This document shows positions 8,768 to 13,404 of a stretch of 13,404 nucleotides of DNA, piece after piece (positions within the stretch are counted from its first letter, which is position 1; the number at the start of each line of letters is the position of its first letter). Both the position numbers and the translations under genes were made by a program. The notes below the pieces were generated by a model. It was given only the letters and a program-made list of their open reading frames with translations, ran no database searches and was not told the origin of the DNA. The stretch comes from Campylobacterales bacterium (GTDB taxonomy: Bacteria > Campylobacterota > Campylobacteria > Campylobacterales > Sulfurimonadaceae): the NCBI GenBank assembly GCA_016937915.1, contig JAFGVR010000151.1, forward strand, positions 1 through 13,404. The letters are read 5' to 3'.

Positions 8768-9430
8768 TCATACCCCGTGAAAACTACCACCAACTCTTCT
8801 GTAAACCAGCAAATTTGCTATACTTGAAGCTCTGTCTGCTATTTTACCACTTTTTCTAAGAGCTCTTAGCATCGTGTAGTATTTTCCAAACTCATTTGAC
8901 TCACTTGCCAAAGTTTGAAGATTTGTCTCAACCATCTCATACAAATCATCAGTTTTACTCTCCTCTATGAGAACTTCATTGTGATTCTCTTTTATCTCAT
9001 CGGCATCTTCTATATCAAACATCTCTATGATTAAAGCTATAGCTTTGACTGTTGATGTTTGCATAGGCACTGCATACTCTTTTATCACATTTACATCCAT
9101 ATCTGAACAAACTTCTGTAAAACCTCTTATAAAGCTTCTTGTATTTGAACAAGCACGAGATAACTCATTTGTTATTTTCAAGTATGCTACTACACCTCTA
9201 AGATCTTTTGCTTCAGGGGTATAGAGTGCTAAAACTTTGATTATCTCATTGTCTATATCATCAGTTTTTTTACTTATATTTTTTATGTGATTTCTTGCAT
9301 CGTTAAATTTTTCCTCATCACAATCTTGCAACGCTTCTAAAAGCAGTTCATTTGCCTTTAAAAGCCCTTGCCCTATATCTATAACTTTAGCTTTTATGTT
9401 ATCAACGCTTTGTCTAAAATTTTGAATCAT
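8768..9430 (-). CDS. phoU: PhoU phosphate-signalling protein
   Basis: A 220-residue, all-helical cytoplasmic protein of PhoU type, which links the Pst transporter to PhoR-type kinases so that signalling is off when phosphate is plentiful. Both PhoU repeats are recognisable: [25 protein letters not shown] (57-80 region) with [16 protein letters not shown] (85-100), and the second ending in [19 protein letters not shown] (194-212). The E-R-x-x-D metal motif typical of many PhoU proteins is weak: the first copy has NELSRACSN and the second keeps only D199. Its ATG overlaps the pstB stop as ATGA (9427-9430), indicating translational coupling. Confidence 0.92.
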   Translation of the reverse strand: MIQNFRQSVDNIKAKVIDIGQGLLKANELLLEALQDCDEEKFNDARNHIKNISKKTDDIDNEIIKVLALYTPEAKDLRGVVAYLKITNELSRACSNTRSFIRGFTEVCSDMDVNVIKEYAVPMQTSTVKAIALIIEMFDIEDADEIKENHNEVLIEESKTDDLYEMVETNLQTLASESNEFGKYYTMLRALRKSGKIADRASSIANLLVYRRVGGSFHGV

Positions 9431-10206
9431 CCAAATCTCCCTGTTATATAATCTTCTGTTTGTTTCTCTTTAGGGTTTAAGAAGATGTTTTCAGTTTTAT
9501 CAAACTCTACCAAATCCCCAAGATACATAAATGCAGTGTAGACACTGATGCGGCTTGCTTGTTGCATGTTGTGGGTAACTATGGCGATGCTCACATCTTT
9601 TTTTAGCTCTACTATAAGCTCCTCTATCGCAGCAGTTGAGATAGGGTCAAGTGCAGATGTTGGCTCATCAAAAAGCAAAATCTCAGGCTTTACAGCAACC
9701 GCACGAGCGATGCACAGACGCTGTTGTTGTCCACCTGATAGCCCCATAGCAGATTTGTTTAGTCTATCATGCACCTCTTTGTATAACGCTCCATCTTTTA
9801 GAGCTTGTTCAACTCTATCTGCTATCTCAGTTTTATTTTTTATCCCAGCTATCTTCAGTCCATAAGCGATGTTATCAAAGATGCTCATAGGAAATGGAGT
9901 AGGCTTTTGAAATATCATCCCAACTTTTTGGCGAAGATTGATAAAATCGTTCTCTTTTTTTATATCTAAGATATTCTCCATTTTACCACTATCTTCATTT
10001 AAAAGTTTTATCTTCCCATCATACTTGTTTCCAGGATATAGGTCGTGGATGCGATTCATACTTCTTAGAAGTGTTGATTTACCACAACCACTTGGACCTA
10101 TAAGGGAAGTTATCTTGTTTTTTGCTATCTCCATATTTATATTTTTTAGAGATGGTGCAGATGCTCCAGCGTATGTAAATGAAAATTTTTCTATGCTCAT
10201 TACCAT
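9427..10206 (-). CDS. pstB: Phosphate ABC transporter ATP-binding protein PstB
   Basis: 259 residues, full length for PstB. It hydrolyses ATP to drive PstC-PstA phosphate import. Motifs: Walker [10 protein letters not shown] (37-45), Q-loop Q100 in [13 protein letters not shown] (the KPxPFPMSI run is typical of PstB), signature [14 protein letters not shown] (156-169), Walker [14 protein letters not shown] (176-188), and switch H212 in THNMQQA. It starts at ATG 10206 with AAGGA eight bases upstream; the nearby MSI start two codons further on has no better site. It is eleven bases downstream of pstA and overlaps phoU by four. Confidence 0.97.
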   Translation of the reverse strand: MVMSIEKFSFTYAGASAPSLKNINMEIAKNKITSLIGPSGCGKSTLLRSMNRIHDLYPGNKYDGKIKLLNEDSGKMENILDIKKENDFINLRQKVGMIFQKPTPFPMSIFDNIAYGLKIAGIKNKTEIADRVEQALKDGALYKEVHDRLNKSAMGLSGGQQQRLCIARAVAVKPEILLFDEPTSALDPISTAAIEELIVELKKDVSIAIVTHNMQQASRISVYTAFMYLGDLVEFDKTENIFLNPKEKQTEDYITGRFG

Positions 10207-10217
10207 GTATTAGTTCC

Positions 10218-11024
10218 TTATTTGTTTTTGTTTCTTGTTATAAATCTACCAGTTAAGTTGATGCATAAAACTAGTACAGTTAAGATAAACGATGCCGCCC
10301 AAGCTAGATCACGACTTGATTCTTCAGGCTCATTTGCCAAATCGTAGATGCTAACAGTAAGTGAAGGGAAACTTTGTGTCAAGTCCATTGTAAAATAGTT
10401 TGATGTCTCAGATGTAAAAAGCAGAGGTGCAGTTTCCCCTATAATTCTAGCAAATGCTAAAAGTATCCCTGTCATTATCCCAACTTTTGCAGCACGGATA
10501 ACTATATCTATGATAACTTTATACTTTGAAGCACCAAGAGCGATGCCAGCTTCACGAAGCTCTTTTGGGACAAGTGAGAGCATATTGTCCGTTGTGTTTA
10601 TGACAATTGGTAGCATCATGATAGCAAGTGACACAGCCCCTGCAAAACCGCTAGTTCCACCAGTTGGTATAACGATAATCGCATACACAAACGCACCTAT
10701 GACGATAGATGGTGCAGACATCATGATGTCACTTAGATTTCTGATAGTGTTTGCGTATCTTCCACGACCATACTCTCTTAGGTATATACCAGCTACCATC
10801 CCAAGAGGGATGCCAACTAGTCCTGCGATTCCAGCCATGATAAACTGACCTATGATTAGGTTTCTAAGTCCACCATCTATGAGGTCGTTTAAAAATAAAG
10901 AGAAGTGAAACGAACCAAGCCCTTTTATAAAAAGTGTGATAAGTATCCACCCCAAAAATCCAAGCCCTATAAGAGCTGAGAGGGTTGATAGTGCTAGGAT
11001 GATTTTATTTATGAGTAGTCTCAT
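10218..11024 (-). CDS. pstA: Phosphate ABC transporter permease PstA
   Basis: A 268-residue inner-membrane permease with about six helices. The cytoplasmic EAA loop that docks PstB is at about 153-171 (PKELREAGIALGASKYKVI), followed by the conserved ARIIGETAPLLFT (192-204). The segment GLRNLIIGQFIMAGIAGLVG at 52-71 and the APSIVIGAFVY helix (104-114) are typical of PstA. Its ATG shares one base with the pstC stop (TAATG), and AAAGGGG precedes it by seven bases. It forms the channel with PstC. Confidence 0.95.
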   Translation of the reverse strand: MRLLINKIILALSTLSALIGLGFLGWILITLFIKGLGSFHFSLFLNDLIDGGLRNLIIGQFIMAGIAGLVGIPLGMVAGIYLREYGRGRYANTIRNLSDIMMSAPSIVIGAFVYAIIVIPTGGTSGFAGAVSLAIMMLPIVINTTDNMLSLVPKELREAGIALGASKYKVIIDIVIRAAKVGIMTGILLAFARIIGETAPLLFTSETSNYFTMDLTQSFPSLTVSIYDLANEPEESSRDLAWAASFILTVLVLCINLTGRFITRNKNK

Positions 11025-12019
11025 TATTTAGCCCCTTTTAAAAAGTATAGTTTCGCAAACGAGATAACTCCAAAACTGATAACAAAAAGTATGAGTGCAA
11101 GGTAAAAGAGTGAGCTCTCACCAAGACCACTAGCTTCACCGAAGTTGTTAGCCATCGCAACTGGTATCGAGATGGTAGGGTCGTTGATAGCTTGTGGAAG
11201 TGAGAAGATAGAGCCAATAAGAAACGCTACAGCCATAGTCTCACCAAGTGCGCGACCAAGTGCTAGGATGATAGAGCCGATAATTCCAACTTTTGAGTAT
11301 GGAAATATAATATCTTTGATAACTTCAAACTTTGTAGCACCCATAGCGTAAGCTGACTCTTTTAAAACATCTGGAGTTGTGTTCATACTATCACGAGTGA
11401 TTGCCGCCATAAATGGAAGTATCATGATGCCAAGAACTAGACCTGCTGTTAGAAGTGAGACCTGATACCCACCAACTAAATCAGCAACAATTGGTGCAAA
11501 ATAGTAAAGCCCCCACATACCAAATATGATAGATGGGATAGCTGCTAAAAGCTCGATGGCAATTCCTACAGGATGAGATATATTTTTAGGAGCAATTTCA
11601 GCTAAAAATACCGCTATCCCCATAGCAATAGGAAGTGCAAAAGCTAGAGCTATAGCGGTGGTTAGAAGTGTACCAACTATTGGGATAAGACCGCCATATA
11701 CAGTTTTTGTCTGAGAATCTTCCTCATCAAATAATATATCATCATCACCTGATTCATCAAGGAGCATATCATCATCTAAAAGTATCTCATCATTAGATGC
11801 AAAGTCCATATCATCAAGGTTTATCTCTACAGATGCAGGGGCTTTTTTAGCATCATCCAAAGGAACCTCTTCATTCCACCTTGCATCTGTAATAAAGTTA
11901 AAACCAAACTCATCTATAGCTGGTTTTGAAGCATTAAAGAGGGTGATAAATATCCCTATGAGTATCACAAAAACTAGTGAAGCACTAGAGAGTGAGATTT
12001 TTTGAAAGATTTTTTCCAT
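11024..12019 (-). CDS. pstC: Phosphate ABC transporter permease PstC with Asp-rich periplasmic insert
   Basis: A 331-residue permease. The first helix is at about 12-30, then a long extracytoplasmic segment, then the transporter core from YGGLIPIVGTLLTTAI (108-123). The EAA loop is at 216-234 (PDVLKESAYAMGATKFEVI), followed by GRALGETMAVAFLIG (255-269). Between helices 1 and 2 lies an acidic stretch (51-101) with 21 Asp/Glu and only two Lys, including three D-[DE]-[IM]-L-[LF]-D units at 77-82, 83-88 and 93-98. Ordinary PstC proteins have a much shorter loop before the YG motif. The insert should face the periplasm near where a PstS would dock. The ATG is at 12019; an in-frame TGA lies four codons upstream, ruling out a longer protein. 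The ribosome-binding site is weak (AAGG 13 bases away). It is the first gene of the operon; no pstS precedes it. Confidence 0.94.
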   Translation of the reverse strand: MEKIFQKISLSSASLVFVILIGIFITLFNASKPAIDEFGFNFITDARWNEEVPLDDAKKAPASVEINLDDMDFASNDEILLDDDMLLDESGDDDILFDEEDSQTKTVYGGLIPIVGTLLTTAIALAFALPIAMGIAVFLAEIAPKNISHPVGIAIELLAAIPSIIFGMWGLYYFAPIVADLVGGYQVSLLTAGLVLGIMILPFMAAITRDSMNTTPDVLKESAYAMGATKFEVIKDIIFPYSKVGIIGSIILALGRALGETMAVAFLIGSIFSLPQAINDPTISIPVAMANNFGEASGLGESSLFYLALILFVISFGVISFAKLYFLKGAK

Positions 12020-12054
12020 ATCGTAAAATCAACCTTATAAAGTAATAAGGGGAT

Positions 12055-12060
12055 TTTATA
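12055..12060 (-). promoter_or_regulatory. Candidate -10 of the pst operon
   Basis: TATAAA on the minus strand (within TTTTATAAAATCC) lies 8 bases downstream of the candidate Pho box, the relation expected when the box replaces the -35. Initiation near 12048 would leave a leader of about 28 bases before pstC. Confidence 0.5.
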
Positions 12061-12068
12061 AAATGACG

Positions 12069-12086
12069 ATTACGGTTTGGTTACAA
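12069..12086 (-). promoter_or_regulatory. Candidate Pho box of the pst operon
   Basis: The minus strand reads TTGTAAC-CAAA-CCGTAAT: two 7-base half-sites repeated with an 11-base period, as in the PhoB box CTGTCAT-N4-CTGTCAT. They match that consensus at 4/7 and 5/7. The repeat spacing, the position before pstC and the properly placed -10 support binding by the PhoB-like regulator encoded in the same operon. Campylobacterota boxes differ in sequence from the E. coli one, so exact consensus is not expected. Confidence 0.5.
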
Positions 12087-12148
12087 AATGATTTCATTGC
12101 TTTTTTACAGGATAAATCTTTAAATTTATAATTCTAAAGAAGTCAATT

Positions 12149-12226
12149 TTATTGTTTCAAAAGTTCTAAGAGTTTATGAGAATCAGAAAAATTTACTTTT
12201 GGAACACTTTGTGGAATACGAAAAGC
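12149..12226 (-). pseudogene. Possible 3' remnant of an unknown gene
   Basis: In the 335-base gap between pstC and the next gene, one minus-strand frame reads like the end of a real protein: FRIPQSVPKVNFSDSH followed by KLLELLKQ and TAA, 25 codons in all. A TGA sits immediately upstream and no start codon or ribosome-binding site is present. It may be the tail of the gene that once preceded pstC, cut off when the cassette-like DNA to its right arrived. I do not recognise the protein. The call rests on amino-acid style only, and chance is possible. The rest of 12087-12285 shows no supported feature. Confidence 0.25.
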
Positions 12227-12285
12227 TCATTATTTCATTATGTGTTTAAAAATTAAGAGGTTGTTGACTGTATTATCGGCTAAGT

Positions 12286-12353
12286 AGATAATGTTTAAAA
12301 TGAGCCGACGAATTGCCTGCAGGGTAATTTATTGGCTTCTCAGATTTGTTATA
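12286..12353 (-). repeat. attC-like imperfect inverted repeat, copy 1 (degenerate right end)
   Basis: A 68-base element on the minus strand, beginning TATAACAAATCTGAGAAGCC one base after the stop codon of the gene at 12355. Its centre folds as GCCAATAAATTACC / GGCAATTCGTCGGC around a CTGCA-type loop, with G-T pairs. The outer arms TGAGAAGCC and GGCTCA pair with three extra bases on the left arm, like the extrahelical bases of attC L''/L' boxes. It aligns along its length with copy 2 (12872-12940). The right end reads ATTATCT where copy 2 has GTTATAT, so the conserved G of the attC R' box (GTTRRRY) is lost; this would be the last site of the array. Confidence 0.55.
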
Positions 12354-12354
12354 T

Positions 12355-12852
12355 TTATTTTTTAATAGTGACTTGCTTTGTACTGTCTATTTTTAAATTA
12401 TTGTCTTTAAATAGATTTTTGATTTCTTTTAAACCAACCCCCAACGGTGGTAATTCAGCTTTTACTGATTGATTAGAAATCTCAATCTTACCACCAGAAA
12501 TCACTATAGCAACAACTAATATTAATGCTAATCCTGAAAAACCAATATTGATTGGATTTACTCTATCCAATTCATCTATATATAAATCTTCTTCATTTGG
12601 AATGCTCATCATTCTTGCATAATTAGAGATAATTCTACTACCTTTTTGAATTGCCTCACTTTCAATAATTTCAACCAAATGAGCAATATTGTTTTTCGTC
12701 AATTCGTTAGGATTTATTCCTGACTTTTTTGCCATATCATATGCAAATGAATACATTGATATGAAGTGGTATTGAAAGTATGAAAACTCTCTCATAGATA
12801 TTAATCCACTTTCTGTATTAAGTTTACAATGTATTATGTCATGATTTGCCAT
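12355..12852 (-). CDS. Cassette-like hypothetical protein with one membrane helix
   Basis: A 165-residue protein of unknown family. Residues 1-100 are soluble and predicted mostly helical, with several aromatic and Met residues (MREFSYFQYHFISMYSFAYDM, 20-40 region). A single hydrophobic helix spans about 101-120 (INIGFSGLALILVVAIVISG), and a short polar tail (121-165) follows. No signal peptide, catalytic motif or known domain is recognised. ATG at 12852 is preceded by AAGGA with eight bases of spacing. An attC-like repeat ends 19 bases upstream of the start and another begins one base after the stop, so gene plus downstream repeat has the form of a single-gene integron cassette. Function unknown; single-helix small proteins occur in cassettes and in defence or toxin-antitoxin systems, but nothing here shows either. 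Confidence 0.75.
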   Translation of the reverse strand: MANHDIIHCKLNTESGLISMREFSYFQYHFISMYSFAYDMAKKSGINPNELTKNNIAHLVEIIESEAIQKGSRIISNYARMMSIPNEEDLYIDELDRVNPINIGFSGLALILVVAIVISGGKIEISNQSVKAELPPLGVGLKEIKNLFKDNNLKIDSTKQVTIKK

Positions 12853-12871
12853 TTTTATATTCCTTTTTTAA

Positions 12872-12940
12872 ATATAACGGTAATCGTGAGCAATAATTTT
12901 CCCGCTAGGGTAAATTATTGGTCTCCTCGTACTTGTTATA
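12872..12940 (-). repeat. attC-like imperfect inverted repeat, copy 2
   Basis: A 69-base element on the minus strand, from TATAACAAGTACGAGGAG to CGTTATAT. The ends are inverted (AAATATAAC / GTTATATTT just including flanks). The core is a near-perfect hairpin at 12891-12920: CAATAATTT, T-T mismatch, CCC, loop GCTA, GGG, AAATTATTG. Between core and ends the left arm (GTACGAGGAGACC) carries unpaired extra bases relative to the right arm (GCTCACGATTACC). AAC...GTT ends, length and one-sided bulges all match integron attC sites; the outer boxes each differ at one place from RYYYAAC/GTTRRRY. It lies 42 bases after the upstream gene and 19 before the next. Confidence 0.6.
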
Positions 12941-12982
12941 TTTCTTTCTTTAAACAAACTGTAAATTCATTGATTTTAAGAT

Positions 12983-13267
12983 TTATATTTTTAATTTATC
13001 TTCTAGATATTTGATTTTTTGTTCATAAATTGGCATAGTTGCCTCTATTGAATCAAATTCATCTTCGGTAAGATCTAGCAAAATAGCATTCCCTAATATT
13101 CTTCTATTTTCATCATATATATTTTTTGTTTCAAGTAGTTCCATTATATCTTGTATTTTAGTATTCTCTTTTTTTCTTGGCTCTATTTTCTCTTTTAATT
13201 TAGAAATCTTTTTATTATTTTCAATAATTAAAAGTTCCATTTCTTCTATTGACATATTCTCATTCAT
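12983..13267 (-). CDS. Cassette-like small coiled-coil hypothetical protein
   Basis: A 94-residue, strongly charged protein, without signal peptide or membrane segment. Residues about 5-40 (IEEMELLIIENNKKISKLKE onwards) and 77-94 (MPIYEQKIKYLEDKLKI) are predicted coiled coil, joined by a segment with YDENRRILGNAILLDLTEDEF. No known family is recognised. ATG at 13267 has GGAG eight bases upstream; that G also begins GTTATAA (13270-13276), which could be the recombination point of an attI or attC site. It is the first of two same-strand small genes, each followed by an attC-like repeat. The start could also be at M5 (13255), but the upstream ATG has the better site. Confidence 0.65.
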   Translation of the reverse strand: MNENMSIEEMELLIIENNKKISKLKEKIEPRKKENTKIQDIMELLETKNIYDENRRILGNAILLDLTEDEFDSIEATMPIYEQKIKYLEDKLKI

Positions 13268-13404
13268 TTTTATAACTCCATTTTTAAATTTAGATAACTA
13301 CTTGATGTATAACTATTTATTCAAGGGCACCTCTAAAATCCACCTTTACAGCAGCCTAAAAGTACTCACTTCATTTTTTTAACTTTTCTTGAGTTTTATT
13401 TCAA
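13268..13404. other. Non-coding right edge, possible attI or mobile-element end
   Basis: No gene is supported in these 137 bases. They contain three GTTA-type boxes on the minus strand (at 13270-13276, near 13291-13298 and near 13308-13315) but no third copy of the attC-like repeat. If the array reads leftwards, an integron attI, with its integrase further right, would be expected here. The string TTCAAGGGCACCTCTAAAA (13320-13338) looks like a possible insertion-sequence end, but this is only an impression. Confidence 0.25.

Noticed and set aside
11717..11869. Asp-rich PstC insert as a frameshift artefact or gene fusion
   Set aside because: The frame is continuous from a normal first helix to the normal transporter core, and the insert's repeats are in frame, so it appears genuine.
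12124..12249. Plus-strand 41-codon open frame between pstC and the attC-like repeat
   Set aside because: No start codon or ribosome-binding site; the opposite strand reads more like protein, and only one of them could be real.
12299..12330. Minus-strand frame running through attC-like copy 1 (AIRRLILN...)
   Set aside because: It lies within the structured repeat, has no start and only reflects the base composition of the element.
12286..12940. Reading the two ~69-base elements as a CRISPR or as plain terminators
   Set aside because: There are only two copies separated by a gene, too long for CRISPR repeats, and no T-run follows the hairpins. A MITE remains a possible alternative, but placement right after each ORF favours attC.
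1..13404. tRNA, rRNA, riboswitch or replication-origin features
   Set aside because: None of the intergenic regions showed a cloverleaf, conserved rRNA stretch, recognised riboswitch core or DnaA-box cluster by eye.

Overview
The window is AT-rich chromosomal DNA, most likely from a Campylobacterota (epsilonproteobacterial) chemolithotroph of the Sulfurimonas/Sulfurovum/Arcobacter kind. The reasons are the low GC, the style of the sensor kinases (H-boxes reading AHQWRQPLN and AHQWKQPLN), a type I glutamine synthetase with Phe where enterobacteria carry the adenylylated Tyr, and the form of the Pit and Pst phosphate transporters. This placement is inferred from protein style; no marker gene is present.

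Layout from left to right. (1) 1-591 (-): a small cytoplasmic histidine kinase broken by two compensating one-base homopolymer indels. (2) 649-2079 (-): glnA, preceded by a candidate sigma-54 promoter. (3) 2298-3884 (+): a Pit-family phosphate permease, divergent from glnA and ending in a strong hairpin terminator. (4) 12019 down to 3909 (-): a tightly packed phosphate locus read leftwards, pstC-pstA-pstB-phoU-phoB-like-phoR-like, followed after 68 bases by a PhnD-like periplasmic binding protein overlapping a large membrane histidine kinase. A candidate Pho box with a matching -10 lies just before pstC. (5) 12286-13404: two small unknown genes in the same orientation, each followed by a ~70-base imperfect inverted repeat with TATAAC/GTTATAT-type ends. 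This is the arrangement of integron gene cassettes with attC sites.

How the genes fit together. PstCAB is the high-affinity phosphate ABC transporter without its usual binding-protein gene (pstS) in this cluster. PhoU and the PhoB/PhoR-like pair couple transporter state to transcription. Pit gives a second, ion-driven phosphate route. The PhnD-like protein plus the PAS-containing kinase looks like a second periplasmic sensing module for a phosphate-like oxyanion or phosphonate, placed at the end of the pho operon.

The most interesting points are the cassette-like array abutting the pst promoter, an unusual Asp-rich repeat insert in the first periplasmic loop of PstC, the PhnD-like/kinase pair, and the twice-frameshifted kinase at the left edge.
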